DNA from: Nitrosomonas mobilis | GTDB lineage: Bacteria > Pseudomonadota > Gammaproteobacteria > Burkholderiales > Nitrosomonadaceae | Reading direction: 5' to 3' | Assembly (NCBI RefSeq): GCF_900103035.1 | Contig: NZ_FMWO01000045.1 | Coordinates: forward strand, 62,001-126,000 | Length of the DNA stretch: 64,000 bases | Shown here: piece after piece, positions 28,449 through 38,234 of the stretch | Layout of the letters: each line of letters opens with the position of its first letter | Numbering within the stretch: position 1 is the stretch's first letter | Notes under the pieces: generated by a model | What the model was told of the DNA's origin: nothing | What the model saw: the letters and a program-made list of their open reading frames with translations, nothing else | Database searches by the model: none | Program-made: the position numbers and the translations under genes

Positions 28449-29669
28449 CTAAACAGCTGCAACTGAATACAAGCTGTTTAATCCATAACTACGCGCCAGC
28501 CATTCCATGGCCGACTCACGCGCGAAAGTATCTGCTGCCAGGACTTCATCCAAGGTCGTAATTTCCTGCCATGGTGATGATTGCATAACCTGTTCAATCA
28601 TCGCCGGAATGGCCAGAAATGGCACTCTACCATTCAGAAAAGATTCAACTGCGACTTCATTAACTGCATTCATAATAGTTGGCATGTTGCCTTTCCTTGC
28701 CAATGCCTCGTAAGCTAGTCTCAAACATGGAAAGCGTTCAAAATCCGGAGTTTCAAATTCAAGACGTGCAATATCAAATAAATCCAGCGATGGCACACCA
28801 CTTTCCATTCTTTCTGGATAACAAAGCGCGTGCGCAATCGGCGTTCGCATATCCGGATTACCCAGTTGCGCGAGTACAGAACCATCGACATACTCAACCA
28901 TTGAGTGGATAACACTCTGGGGATGCACCACCACCTGGATTTGATCGGGATGGGCGTTGAACAACCAATGCGCTTCAATTACCTCCAACCCTTTATTCAT
29001 CATGGTAGCGGAATCAACCGATATTTTCCGCCCCATTATCCAGTTGGGGTGGGCGCATGCCTGCTTAGGTGTCACACTAGCCAACTCCGCCAACTCTACC
29101 TGACGAAAAGGCCCGCCTGAAGCCGTGAGTAAAATACGGCGAATACCGGACAAAGCCAGATCTGCATTAAACTCATGCGGTAACGACTGGAATATGGCAT
29201 TGTGTTCACTGTCAATCGGCAACAAGCTCGCATGATGCTTTTGTACGATATCCATGAAGATACCGCCAGCCATCACTAATGTTTCCTTATTAGCTAATAA
29301 AATTTGCTTACCCGCACGTGCGGCAGCAAGCGTCGGGCGGATACCGGCCGCTCCAACGATCGCAGCCATCACCGTATCAACTTCTGGCAACGAGGCAACA
29401 TGTTCCAGCGATTCGATGCCTGCCAGCACAACAGTATCAAGCCCTGCCGCACGAATTTTATTATCCAGATCATCCGCGCTACGCGGGTTGAGCATGACTG
29501 CGTAACGGGGCTGGAATTGCAAACATTGTGTAAACAGTTTTTCGCTGTTCTGATTGGCGGTCAGAGCTAAAACTAAGAATCTATCTGCATGTCGTGCCGC
29601 CACATCCAGAGTGCTTTCCCCAATACTGCCAGTTGAGCCGAGTATAGTCAGATGACGTTTCGTAGTCAT
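28449..29669 (-). CDS. dxr: 1-deoxy-D-xylulose 5-phosphate reductoisomerase
   Basis: 406 aa. The NADPH site [13 protein letters not shown] starts at about residue 11; [12 protein letters not shown] and the metal-binding [13 protein letters not shown] region are near 125-160; NHWI-type substrate residues appear as [23 protein letters not shown]. It makes 2-C-methyl-erythritol 4-phosphate, the committed step of the MEP isoprenoid pathway that feeds UppS and the squalene-synthase-like enzyme in this window. Start and cdsA stop overlap by 4 nt. Confidence 0.96.
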   Translation of the reverse strand: MTTKRHLTILGSTGSIGESTLDVAARHADRFLVLALTANQNSEKLFTQCLQFQPRYAVMLNPRSADDLDNKIRAAGLDTVVLAGIESLEHVASLPEVDTVMAAIVGAAGIRPTLAAARAGKQILLANKETLVMAGGIFMDIVQKHHASLLPIDSEHNAIFQSLPHEFNADLALSGIRRILLTASGGPFRQVELAELASVTPKQACAHPNWIMGRKISVDSATMMNKGLEVIEAHWLFNAHPDQIQVVVHPQSVIHSMVEYVDGSVLAQLGNPDMRTPIAHALCYPERMESGVPSLDLFDIARLEFETPDFERFPCLRLAYEALARKGNMPTIMNAVNEVAVESFLNGRVPFLAIPAMIEQVMQSSPWQEITTLDEVLAADTFARESAMEWLARSYGLNSLYSVAAV

Positions 29670-30493
29670 ATTACTTTCGAATAAAATAAAATTACGGCCA
29701 AGACGGCGAGAGGCAATGTCGAAGTCAACGCATCAATCCGATCCAGTATACCACCGTGACCAGGCAATATTTTCCCGCTATCCTTGACACCTGCCTGTCG
29801 CTTTAACAACGATTCAAACAGATCGCCAATGATACCCAGCACAGTCAGCATCAGTAAAAAAGGCAGCAGCCACAGGATTAATTTGTCGTCACTATTCATC
29901 CAGAATGACCAGATGACCGCATAGATGAGCACACCACCCAAAGCAGCGAATACACCTTCCCAGGTTTTCCTGGGACTGATCTGCGGCGCAAGTTTATGCT
30001 TGCCAAAGGCGCGACCGGCAAAATAAGCAACGCTATCTGCCACCCAGATTACACCCATGAAACCCAGCAGCAATAAAGGTTCAATTGCACGCAACTGATA
30101 TAAAGCCAGGCAAGTGGGTAGCAATATTACCCAGCCCAATATCATAAATATCCAGCTGGTTTTAAACACGCGTCCTATTTTTAGCATGATGGGAGCAAAC
30201 AACAGCCAGAACACAATTGAAGCGCCGTATAGCCAGATAAACGATGTGCTTACTGTATCGACAATAACTGCTTCGCCAAGTAGGAACAAAAGCTCCCCTC
30301 CCAATAAAGTAGTCGCAATTAGGTAGAAAATGGTCTGATTTACCGAGAAGCCACCAAGTCGACACCATTCCCGGGCGGCAGTTACTGTTAGACCAAGGAG
30401 CAGCATCGACCAAAAAATAGGCGGCAAATAAAATAATGCAACCAGAAAGGTAGTCAATAAAACTAATGCAGTGAGAATTCGGGTGCCGGGCAT
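29666..30493 (-). CDS. cdsA: Phosphatidate cytidylyltransferase
   Basis: 275 aa integral membrane protein with about seven or eight helices. The family signature is clear near the C-terminus: [21 protein letters not shown], with the K-D pair and the HGG end. It makes CDP-diacylglycerol for phospholipid synthesis. It is coupled to dxr by a 4-nt overlap and lies 35 nt after uppS. Confidence 0.94.
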   Translation of the reverse strand: MPGTRILTALVLLTTFLVALFYLPPIFWSMLLLGLTVTAAREWCRLGGFSVNQTIFYLIATTLLGGELLFLLGEAVIVDTVSTSFIWLYGASIVFWLLFAPIMLKIGRVFKTSWIFMILGWVILLPTCLALYQLRAIEPLLLLGFMGVIWVADSVAYFAGRAFGKHKLAPQISPRKTWEGVFAALGGVLIYAVIWSFWMNSDDKLILWLLPFLLMLTVLGIIGDLFESLLKRQAGVKDSGKILPGHGGILDRIDALTSTLPLAVLAVILFYSKVI

Positions 30494-30528
30494 AGGATAG
30501 GCTGTTACAGGCAGATAGAATAGGGGTA

Positions 30529-31341
30529 TTAGTTAGAACGGTCTCTGTTCGTCTTGTAAATTGCCTGTTGTGGCACAGCGGCAGCAAGCTGCTCGCTGGT
30601 TCGACCGAAACGGCGTTCTCGCTGCTGATAAGAAACGATTGCTCTATTCAGTGAAGCAGCATCAAAATCCGGCCACAAAGTTTCAGTGAAATATAGCTCC
30701 GTATACGCTAATTGCCATAATAAAAAATTACTGATACGGCATTCTCCACCAGTACGGATAAACAGATCAGGTTCGGGCGCATCCGCTAGCGCCAGATGTC
30801 TGGACAAATCTGCTTCGGTAAAGTTGGTCTGCAAATGGGGCGCTTGGATCATCATCTTGCGTACCGCCTGCATGATATCCCAGCGCCCACCATAGTTAGC
30901 TGCCACAGTAAAAAACAGGCGGCTATTACTCGCCGTCAGTATTTCTCCTTGGCGGATGCAGTCAACAATGCGGCTATCCAGTTTGCTAATATCTCCTATT
31001 ACTCTGAAGCGAATACCATTTTCATGCAGCTTGCTCACTTCTCGCTCAAGTGCTATGAGAAAAAGTTGCATCAGGAGTTTTATTTCATCCTCCGGTCTGC
31101 GCCAGTTCTCACTGCTAAAAGCAAAAATAGTCAGATATTTTATTTCACGCTCAATACAGGCTTTAATAATCGCGCGTACAGATTCTAATCCCTGCTTGTG
31201 CCCGGCAGCACGAGGAAGGTGCCGCTGTTTTGCCCAGCGACCATTTCCATCCATGATAATGGCAACGTGTCTTGGGACATCGCCGATCTCAGGAAGCTGA
31301 ACAGTCGAACTGACTAACTCATCCGGCATGTATTTGCTCAA
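30529..31341 (-). CDS. uppS: Undecaprenyl diphosphate synthase
   Basis: 270 aa, slightly long at both ends relative to the 250-aa norm. The catalytic start is [16 protein letters not shown] with the essential Asp; the second motif is [20 protein letters not shown] with the C-terminal arginines and Asn-Phe-Leu-Leu-Trp run. It builds the C55 lipid carrier for peptidoglycan. It overlaps frr by 4 nt. Confidence 0.95.
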   Translation of the reverse strand: MSKYMPDELVSSTVQLPEIGDVPRHVAIIMDGNGRWAKQRHLPRAAGHKQGLESVRAIIKACIEREIKYLTIFAFSSENWRRPEDEIKLLMQLFLIALEREVSKLHENGIRFRVIGDISKLDSRIVDCIRQGEILTASNSRLFFTVAANYGGRWDIMQAVRKMMIQAPHLQTNFTEADLSRHLALADAPEPDLFIRTGGECRISNFLLWQLAYTELYFTETLWPDFDAASLNRAIVSYQQRERRFGRTSEQLAAAVPQQAIYKTNRDRSN

Positions 31342-31895
31342 ACCGCCATGAGTTCAGATTCTTTAAGTTGCAGTAACTTATCAACTTCAGCAATATAATG
31401 ATTGGTCAGTTTTTGAATTTCCTCCTGACCACGCCGGTCATCATCCTCGGCAATCAATTTATCTTTAAGTAATTCTTTTAGCTGTGCATTACTGTCTCTA
31501 CGTATGTTTCTCATGGCGATACGCGCATTCTCCGCCTCGGCTTTGACAATCTTAGTCAGATCACGACGCCTTTCCTCAGTAAGTGCTGGCATTGGCACCC
31601 GCACCATCTCACCAACAGTTGAAGGATTCAACCCCAAATCAGAATCCCGTATGGCCTTTTCTATCGCTGCCATCAGTTTTTTTTCCCAAGGCACCACACC
31701 AATCGTGCGAGCGTCAGCCAAAATCACATTGGCCAATTGTTTGATCGGAGTTGGCGCACCATAGTAATCCACTACAATATGATCAAGTAATCCCGTATGA
31801 GGGCGGCCACTTCTGACTTTACTGAAATCAAGCTTGAGTGCTTCCAGGCTTTTCTGCATTTTTTGTTCTGCGGAATGTTTTATCTCGACGATCAT
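31338..31895 (-). CDS. frr: Ribosome recycling factor
   Basis: 185 aa, the standard length. The three-helix bundle motifs are seen: [38 protein letters not shown] and the arginine-rich [18 protein letters not shown]. With EF-G it splits post-termination ribosomes. A gap of 97 bases separates it from pyrH, and it overlaps uppS. Confidence 0.97.
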   Translation of the reverse strand: MIVEIKHSAEQKMQKSLEALKLDFSKVRSGRPHTGLLDHIVVDYYGAPTPIKQLANVILADARTIGVVPWEKKLMAAIEKAIRDSDLGLNPSTVGEMVRVPMPALTEERRRDLTKIVKAEAENARIAMRNIRRDSNAQLKELLKDKLIAEDDDRRGQEEIQKLTNHYIAEVDKLLQLKESELMAV

Positions 31896-31992
31896 TGCTT
31901 ATCAGGAAGTTTATTTAAAAATATCTGCTTAATGCCACGAACCGTTATATATTTTTATGTAGATCAATTTTTACATATCTTTTAACAAAAAA

Positions 31993-32700
31993 TCAAACAG
32001 TTACGAGCGTACCTTCATTCTCACCCATGACAATCCGTTTTAATGCACCAGTCTTAAATATGCTGAATACATTAATGGAAAGATTTTGACCCCGGCACAA
32101 TGTTAATGCAGTTGCATCCATTACCTGTAGGTTCTGGCTAATTGCATCATCAAAACTCAGCTGCTGGTATCGCTTTGCATCGGAATGAATAATGGGATCA
32201 CTGGTGTAGATACCATCAACCTTGGTTGCTTTGAGCACGATATTCGCATTCATCTCCATGCCACGCAACGCAGCAGCAGTATCTGTTGTAAAAAACGGAT
32301 TCCCAGTGCCAGCAGCAAACACGACTACCTTACCCTCTTCTAAATAGCGTAGCGCTTTGCCTCGAATATAGGGCTCAACAACCTGATCAATCCGCAACGC
32401 GGACTGTACTCGCGAAACCAAACCCCCATGCTTCATTGCGTCATGTAATGCCAGTGCATTCATGGTGGTAGCTAGCATGCCCATATAATCAGCAGTTACA
32501 CGATCCATTCCATCGCCAGCCGATTTCATCCCACGAAAAATATTTCCGCCACCGACCACAATTGCTACCTCTACGCCCATTTGCAGGACACTGGCAATCT
32601 CTATCACTATTCGTTCAACAATAGTCCGATCAATACCATATTGCGCCTCACCCATCAGCGCTTCTCCGGACAGCTTCAACAGAATACGTTTATAGATCAA
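31993..32700 (-). CDS. pyrH: UMP kinase
   Basis: 235 aa amino-acid-kinase fold. Motifs: [13 protein letters not shown] at the start, [10 protein letters not shown] and [15 protein letters not shown] in the middle, [13 protein letters not shown] with DATALTLC near the end. It phosphorylates UMP in the cytoplasm and is hexameric with GTP/UTP control in the family. It lies 22 nt after tsf. Confidence 0.96.
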   Translation of the reverse strand: MIYKRILLKLSGEALMGEAQYGIDRTIVERIVIEIASVLQMGVEVAIVVGGGNIFRGMKSAGDGMDRVTADYMGMLATTMNALALHDAMKHGGLVSRVQSALRIDQVVEPYIRGKALRYLEEGKVVVFAAGTGNPFFTTDTAAALRGMEMNANIVLKATKVDGIYTSDPIIHSDAKRYQQLSFDDAISQNLQVMDATALTLCRGQNLSINVFSIFKTGALKRIVMGENEGTLVTV

Positions 32701-32722
32701 TGCAACACCGCCAGATTTTGCT

Positions 32723-33607
32723 TTACTTTGTCTGATTCACTTGCGCCATCACCTCAGTGGCAAAATCCTCGGATTTCTTTTCAATGCCTTCACCAACCAC
32801 AAACAAGGAAAAACGCATTACTTTGGCTGATTTTGCTGCTAATAGTGCTTCCACTGTTTGATCTGGGTTTTTAACAAATGGCTGACCCAACAAAGTTACT
32901 TCAGCCAAGTATTTAATGATCCGGCCATCGACCATTTTCTCTACGATGTTGGCTGGCTTGCCGCTTTCAGCTGCTTGTGCTTCAAATATCTGGCGTTCAC
33001 GCGCCAGCAATTCCGCGGGCACCTGGTCACTGGACACACAAACTGGTTTGCTTGCCGCGATATGCATGGCAATATCCTTGCCAAGTACCTCATCACCCCC
33101 GGTGAAATCCAGCATGACTCCGATTCTACTGCCATGCAGATACATGGCCAGTCTACTCTCAGTTTCATAACTGACCACACGCCGCACACTGATATTCTCA
33201 CCCAGCTTCATCACCAATGCTTGCCGCCGTGCTTCTACAGTATTATCATCAGCAAGCGTTAATGCGGACAATGCAGCCGCATCGACAATATGCTGTTCTG
33301 CGGCCAGCTGCGCCAGTTGCCTGGCAAACTCGATAAAATCTTCGTTTTTGGCAACAAAATCAGTTTCGCAATTGATCTCTACCATGGCTCCCTGCTTACC
33401 ATCGGCAGAAATAAATCCGCTGATCACTCCCTCTGCCGCAATACGCCCAGCAGTTTTACTTGCCTTAGCGCCACTGCGTATCCGCAGAAGATCTTCTGCG
33501 GCCTTCAAATCACCATCGGTCTCGGTCAATGCTTTTTTGCACTCCATCATCCCCAAGCCCGTGCGTTCACGCAATTCTTTGACTACACTCGCGGTAATTC
33601 CCGCCAT
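32723..33607 (-). CDS. tsf: Translation elongation factor Ts
   Basis: 294 aa. The N-terminal UBA-like domain ends with the universal [15 protein letters not shown]; the core has [27 protein letters not shown] (the TDFV motif that pushes into EF-Tu) and GMLDF-type repeats. It exchanges GDP on EF-Tu. Order rpsB-tsf-pyrH is conserved; the gap to rpsB is 112 bases, room for a partial terminator or processing site. Confidence 0.97.
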   Translation of the reverse strand: MAGITASVVKELRERTGLGMMECKKALTETDGDLKAAEDLLRIRSGAKASKTAGRIAAEGVISGFISADGKQGAMVEINCETDFVAKNEDFIEFARQLAQLAAEQHIVDAAALSALTLADDNTVEARRQALVMKLGENISVRRVVSYETESRLAMYLHGSRIGVMLDFTGGDEVLGKDIAMHIAASKPVCVSSDQVPAELLARERQIFEAQAAESGKPANIVEKMVDGRIIKYLAEVTLLGQPFVKNPDQTVEALLAAKSAKVMRFSLFVVGEGIEKKSEDFATEVMAQVNQTK

Positions 33608-33719
33608 ATTTACTCCAGATACAAGATGTTTAGTTTATTAAGATAAAAGTAGTTACTTTGTTGACCAATTCTCCTCGAGAAAAGGCTAGATAACGCATGA
33701 ACCAATGCTAGCCCCTGAG

Positions 33720-34487
33720 TCAGCCTTCAGCGGCAGACTGATCAGTCTCAGGTGCTGATGCCAGCAATTCCTCATCCGATTTTTGAAGATCAATGATTTC
33801 CTGAATGGATTGGTTGCGGCCTTCCAGAATAGCATCAGCCATCGCACGCGCATACAGTCGGATCGCTTGACTGGAATCATCATTTCCAGGAATCACATAT
33901 TTAGCACCCGCTGGATTATGATTGGTATCAACCACACCAATTACGGGGATCCCCAGCTTCTCAGCCTCGATAATTGCCCCTTTCTGATAGCCGACATCTA
34001 TCACAAACATAGCGTCTGGCAGCCCTCTCAAATCTTTTATTCCACCCAGGCTACTGTTTAGCTTTTCTATCTCTCGCTGAAAGTTCAACGCCTCTTTCTT
34101 GATCAGCTTAGCCATGGTTCCGTCCTGCTCCATCTTCTCCATCTCGTGCAACCGTTTAATCGATTGCTGGATAGTTTTAAAGTTGGTCAGCATTCCACCT
34201 AACCAGCGCTGGGCAACGTAGGGTGCCCCACAACGCATAGCTTCTTCCTTCACAATATCCCTTGCCTGACGCTTTGTACCCACAAACAAAATGGTGCCTT
34301 TGTTTGCAGCAGTTTTACGCGCAAAATTTAACGCATCATTGAACATGGTCAGCGTTTTTTCAAGATTGATAATATGGATTTTGTTGCGCTGACCATAAAT
34401 AAATGGTGCCATTTTAGGATTCCAGAAACGAGTCTGATGTCCAAAATGTACCCCTGCCTCAAGCATTTGCCGCATTGTAACTGCCAT
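33720..34487 (-). CDS. rpsB: 30S ribosomal protein S2
   Basis: 255 aa. The start [22 protein letters not shown] is split by nothing and matches the family; [17 protein letters not shown] and [28 protein letters not shown] are also typical. It binds the 30S subunit late in assembly, needing S1 next to it. It heads the housekeeping run on the minus strand and has its own promoter and a 170-base leader. Confidence 0.97.
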   Translation of the reverse strand: MAVTMRQMLEAGVHFGHQTRFWNPKMAPFIYGQRNKIHIINLEKTLTMFNDALNFARKTAANKGTILFVGTKRQARDIVKEEAMRCGAPYVAQRWLGGMLTNFKTIQQSIKRLHEMEKMEQDGTMAKLIKKEALNFQREIEKLNSSLGGIKDLRGLPDAMFVIDVGYQKGAIIEAEKLGIPVIGVVDTNHNPAGAKYVIPGNDDSSQAIRLYARAMADAILEGRNQSIQEIIDLQKSDEELLASAPETDQSAAEG

Positions 34488-34662
34488 GAAATTTCCTTAG
34501 GGTTAACCGCCACCTGCCGACACGCTTCCTTGATGTACAAGGCACCCTTTCCAGCAGACGCGAGTGATATAAAATTAAATGTTATTTAAAAACAGCTGCA
34601 TGAAACAGCCATGCCGCTATATCCATTAGGCGAAAATCAAACTGTAATCCGCTTCGTGCCGG
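34488..34662 (-). promoter_or_regulatory. Leader of rpsB
   Basis: About 170 bases lie between the predicted start of transcription (near 34656) and the S2 start codon. In proteobacteria this leader often carries an S2-binding autoregulatory structure. Short inverted segments around the GCAGC/GCTGC repeats at about 34600 are visible, followed on the RNA by a run of U, but I cannot fold it reliably. Confidence 0.4.
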
Positions 34663-34690
34663 ATTATAACACGCAACCACTTCGACTCAA
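34663..34690 (-). promoter_or_regulatory. Sigma70-like promoter of rpsB
   Basis: Minus strand: TTGAGT (34690-34685), 16 bases, then a perfect TATAAT (34668-34663). It lies between the fnr stop and rpsB and should drive the rpsB-tsf run. Confidence 0.65.
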
Positions 34691-34732
34691 TGCCAGACGA
34701 TTTATGGTGAATGGCGGGCCGGGCAGTTAATC

Positions 34733-35470
34733 TCAATCGCCAATCTTGCGATACAACTCAGCGATTTTCTCCAGTTTCACGCGCTTATTGCTGATCGAGA
34801 TCAGACCTTCTTCTTGCAATTTCGAAAAAGATCGGCTGACTGTCTCCAGTTTAAGCCCTAGATAGCTGCCAATTTCATGCCGGGTCATTTTGAGATTGAA
34901 TTCCGTCGATGAATAACCACGCCGACTCAGGCGAGTCGACAAATTTAGCAGAAATGTGGCCAAACGCTCCTCAGCTTTCATACTGCCTAACAGCATCATG
35001 ACATCATGATCGTGAACGATTTCACGACTCATGATTTTATGAAATTGATTCATCAGCGGTGGAATGGCTCGCCCGATTTCCTCAAGCTTAGCAAAAGGCA
35101 CTTCACAAACCTCGCTATCTTCCAACGCCATTGTGTCACAGCTATATTTCTCAAGACTGATCGCACCCAATCCCAGCAACTCGCCAGTCATATAAAAGCC
35201 CGTCACTTGCGTACGTCCATCAGTTTTCAATATGCTGGCTTTAAAAAAACCATTTTTTACGGCATACAACGACTTGAAGTCAGCACCTGCATGAAACAGA
35301 TATTCGCCACGTCGCACTCTGAATTTATGCTTGATCAGCGTGCTCAAATGCTGTACTTCAGCATCATCGAGTCCAACCGGCAGGCAGACATCACGCAAAC
35401 TGCATGTAGTACAGCTTGGTTTTTGCTGCGCCGCAACCACAGAATGCTCTGCCACAAGTTTATTTAACAA
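34733..35470 (-). CDS. fnr: FNR-type oxygen-responsive regulator
   Basis: 245 aa Crp/Fnr protein. The four iron-sulfur cluster cysteines are at C20, C23, C29 and C122, the same numbers as in E. coli FNR. A cyclic-nucleotide-like barrel (about 45-150) and a dimer helix lead to a winged HTH with ETVSRSFSKLQEEG, whose E-x2-S-R reads the FNR box TTGAT-N4-ATCAA. Under low oxygen it should hold a 4Fe-4S cluster and activate or repress respiration genes. A small cytochrome c lies just upstream, and nnrS lies 4 kb away. Confidence 0.92.
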   Translation of the reverse strand: MLNKLVAEHSVVAAQQKPSCTTCSLRDVCLPVGLDDAEVQHLSTLIKHKFRVRRGEYLFHAGADFKSLYAVKNGFFKASILKTDGRTQVTGFYMTGELLGLGAISLEKYSCDTMALEDSEVCEVPFAKLEEIGRAIPPLMNQFHKIMSREIVHDHDVMMLLGSMKAEERLATFLLNLSTRLSRRGYSSTEFNLKMTRHEIGSYLGLKLETVSRSFSKLQEEGLISISNKRVKLEKIAELYRKIGD

Positions 35471-35536
35471 GGCATCCGCCTAATTCTGATCAAAAGTTTC
35501 AGACAAAAATCACAAATTAATCGTCAAGCTGAGTTG

Positions 35537-35872
35537 CTATTCAGCTTTTTCCGGCAACGTGCCTGCATTTTCCAGCAGATAATCAGCCAGCATTTGCACA
35601 GAATCCCCCATCAGGTTCGGGAAAGCCGGCATACCAAATCCCTTGCCATTTCTGACTCTCTCTATAATCGCTTCCGAATTAGCCATTTCGGGACGCAGTA
35701 TCATTACCTTTCCATTAACGGGAGAATGGCAGTTGGCACAAGCCTCTTTAAAGATACTTTCGCCGGTTGCCCCAGCAGAAGGCATATAGTCACTATTCTT
35801 TGCACAGCCACTTAATAATACGATTAACGCATAGCCTGTTAAAGTCAAGGACAAAGCAGTCATTTTTTTCAT
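35537..35872 (-). CDS. Small c-type cytochrome lipoprotein
   Basis: 111 aa. A lipobox (LLSGC, Cys23) predicts membrane anchoring; a single heme site CANCH is at 45-49 and a likely Met ligand is in FGMPAFPNLM near 84. It is a class I monoheme cytochrome facing the periplasm. It lies 66 bases upstream of fnr in the same direction, and may be read into fnr. The electron partner is not evident. Confidence 0.85.
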   Translation of the reverse strand: MKKMTALSLTLTGYALIVLLSGCAKNSDYMPSAGATGESIFKEACANCHSPVNGKVMILRPEMANSEAIIERVRNGKGFGMPAFPNLMGDSVQMLADYLLENAGTLPEKAE

Positions 35873-36081
35873 TTTATATTTTCTCCAGATGGTCAGCTTT
35901 TTCCGTCAAGTCAAGTACGCTGTTAGCTAAAAAGCATCCCGCATTTTATCTCTAACGAACTAGAAATTTTAGCATACAAGCTACTCCGAAAAAGAGCCTG
36001 TCAAGGTAACAGTAGAATTCGCAAGTCGTGTCACCTGTTTTAATCGGACAAAGGCATCGGCATGCAACTAAACGCGGTAAA
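35873..36081. other. Gap between the TonB receptor and the cytochrome
   Basis: No gene seen. The stretch should hold the cytochrome promoter; a TTGACA is present on the minus strand near 36004, but no -10 box stands at the right distance. Confidence 0.3.
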
Positions 36082-38103
36082 TCAAAAATTGATACGCAGA
36101 CCGACCATCGCCGAACGAGCAGGTAACGGTGCACGGTTCTTAAGGAAGGATGTATGGCGGCGGGCTTCTTCATTCAATAGATTCGTTCCTCGCACAAATA
36201 AGCTGTAATTTCCGGCTCTCCAATCGATCGCATACTCCATTTGAATATTCAGCATCGTATAAGCGCCTGTTTCCGTTTCTAGTGATGAAACCCGGCTTTG
36301 CTTATTTACGCGCATCACATCGATCATGCCGCGCCAAGGTCCCCGTCCATAATTGAGCGCGCCACCAAAACGCAGAGGCGTCATCCTCGGGATAGGTTCA
36401 CCACCAGCAAGTCTGCCGTGCGTATAATCCGTCCACAATCTGAGATCAAGCTTGCCACGACGATCATTCAGCAGCTGCGCCGTGGTTTCAAATTCGAACC
36501 CCAGAAATCTGGCCTTTTTCTGGCGATGTGTCAACAGCAATAAACCATCGGCAGCAGGACTACCTTCCGAATCAACTCGATCTGCTACACCATCATCTGC
36601 CAAATCCACCTCCTGGAGAAAAACGAAATCGTCTATCAGATTGGCAAACAGGTTCAATGTCCATTCAAAGCGACCATCACGTTTACGCATAAATACATCC
36701 AGACTATTGGATTTTTCTTTATTTAGGGAAGCATTACCTATTTCAAAAGAATTGGTCGCCAGGTGCGGCCCATTGGAAAAGAGCTCTTCAAGCGCTGGCG
36801 CGCGTTGTGCATGCGAGAGATTGCCGCCCAGTGAATATCCATCGAAAAATGTCCAGGTGGTCCCACCGGAAAGACTGAATGCATTATGTGTGGCCGCTAA
36901 ATTGTCTTTTTGACGTCCGGCCAACTGATGCTCAAAACGTCCTCCCATCTCGAACTGCCACCGATCGAGTTTTAGTTTTTCCAACATAAAGCCGCTGACG
37001 GCTTCTGCCTGTGAATCCGGCACGAAGGCTTCTTCTCCTGAAGTGGAAAGCTTACGATTCTGATACTGCATCCCCAACACACCATCCCAGCCTGCCAATG
37101 GGTTGTGCAATAGCTCAGCTCGTCCTTCCCACTCCCGATTCAAAAGCAAGGTGCCAATTTCATCGCCTTCAAGTTCCTTATGAGCATGATCGTTATAACC
37201 CCAGCGCGTTTTGGCCACACGAAATCCTGGCAGTGGATTATTCAGTGCCCCCTTAATATCAAAGCGGGTCTGACGCTGCCTAATCCGGACATTCTCGTCG
37301 TCATCTCCGGGCACGCCATAATCATTTCTAAAACGGCTGATCGCCACACCCAATAACCCTTGCTCGCCAACATGAGACAGCCCACCCGAAAAGCTCTCTG
37401 TATCGATATCGCTATTCGTGAGTTTGCCTTTTTTAGCATCAGGCTCAGGATCAACGCTGGCAAAACCCGGTATGGAATAATCCTCAGTATGCCGCTTCAA
37501 GCCATCCAAATGAAAGGCAAATTTACCCGCTCCCGCATTTAAACGAAATGCACCGGTAAAATCATCCGCAACCGAATTGTAATGTCCATACAAATCGCCA
37601 TCGATTGCTTCCGGCACATGCTCAAGTATACGGCGATTCACGATATTGACTACCCCGCCACTGGCTCCCGAACCATACATCAAGACGGAAGGGCCACGAA
37701 AGATTTCGATCTGGTCGGCAAATAGCGGCTCCGCCACCACCGCGTGGTCCGGACTGATCGTGGAAACATCCATCGTGCCAATTCCATCTTCCAGCACTCG
37801 CACTCGCGCGCCCCCCAAACCCCGAATAATTGGACGCCCGGCTCCCGGCCCAAAATCACTACTGGAAACACCCAACTCCTGCGATACAGCCTCACCAATA
37901 TTGCGCATATCCCTGGTCAATAGTCTCTCTCGCTTTAAAATGGACGCCGGCTGCGCTATATTTGCCTCTCCTCTGCTAAGCGGGTCTGCCGTTATGGTTA
38001 AAGGTTGCAACGTTAAAACAGGCGTGATTTCTTCTGCCAGAACAGATGAACAGCCCCCCACAATAACAACCAGCCAACTAACCAAAATTCCGAATGGTTT
38101 CAT
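36082..38103 (-). CDS. TonB-dependent outer-membrane receptor, ZnuD-like
   Basis: 673 aa from the ATG at 38103, which leaves a usual signal peptide (ending SVLAEE); the longer start at 38166 would include the operator. A TonB box-like LTLQPLTITADP, a plug domain (GRPIIRGLGGARVRVLEDG, SPDHAVVAEPLFADQIEIFRGP, GASGGVVNIVNRRI) and a 22-strand barrel ending in VGLRINF are visible. The phrase D-x-S-T-x-S-P-D-H and the plug as a whole resemble the zinc receptor ZnuD of Neisseria. With a Zur-like palindrome just upstream, zinc (or zinc-chelate) uptake is the best guess. Heme or other siderophore uptake is less likely. Confidence 0.82.
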   Translation of the reverse strand: MKPFGILVSWLVVIVGGCSSVLAEEITPVLTLQPLTITADPLSRGEANIAQPASILKRERLLTRDMRNIGEAVSQELGVSSSDFGPGAGRPIIRGLGGARVRVLEDGIGTMDVSTISPDHAVVAEPLFADQIEIFRGPSVLMYGSGASGGVVNIVNRRILEHVPEAIDGDLYGHYNSVADDFTGAFRLNAGAGKFAFHLDGLKRHTEDYSIPGFASVDPEPDAKKGKLTNSDIDTESFSGGLSHVGEQGLLGVAISRFRNDYGVPGDDDENVRIRQRQTRFDIKGALNNPLPGFRVAKTRWGYNDHAHKELEGDEIGTLLLNREWEGRAELLHNPLAGWDGVLGMQYQNRKLSTSGEEAFVPDSQAEAVSGFMLEKLKLDRWQFEMGGRFEHQLAGRQKDNLAATHNAFSLSGGTTWTFFDGYSLGGNLSHAQRAPALEELFSNGPHLATNSFEIGNASLNKEKSNSLDVFMRKRDGRFEWTLNLFANLIDDFVFLQEVDLADDGVADRVDSEGSPAADGLLLLTHRQKKARFLGFEFETTAQLLNDRRGKLDLRLWTDYTHGRLAGGEPIPRMTPLRFGGALNYGRGPWRGMIDVMRVNKQSRVSSLETETGAYTMLNIQMEYAIDWRAGNYSLFVRGTNLLNEEARRHTSFLKNRAPLPARSAMVGLRINF

Positions 38104-38129
38104 TTTTTGCAAACAAATAATTAAAATAT

Positions 38130-38147
38130 GATATGTTGTAACATATC
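38130..38147 (-). promoter_or_regulatory. Zur-like operator before the TonB receptor
   Basis: A perfect inverted repeat of eight bases with a two-base centre: GATATGTT, GT, AACATATC. It lies 26 bases upstream of the receptor start codon, where a repressor would block transcription. The pattern matches the TGTTATA/TATAACA-type half-sites known for Zur in proteobacteria. The Zur gene itself is not in this window. Confidence 0.55.
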
Positions 38148-38234
38148 TATTACAGGTTGACAACAACTGTCTGTTTCGTCAATCACCAAGATTTTAAAAT
38201 GTTAATTATTGAGATTGAGACTGGCAATATCCAT

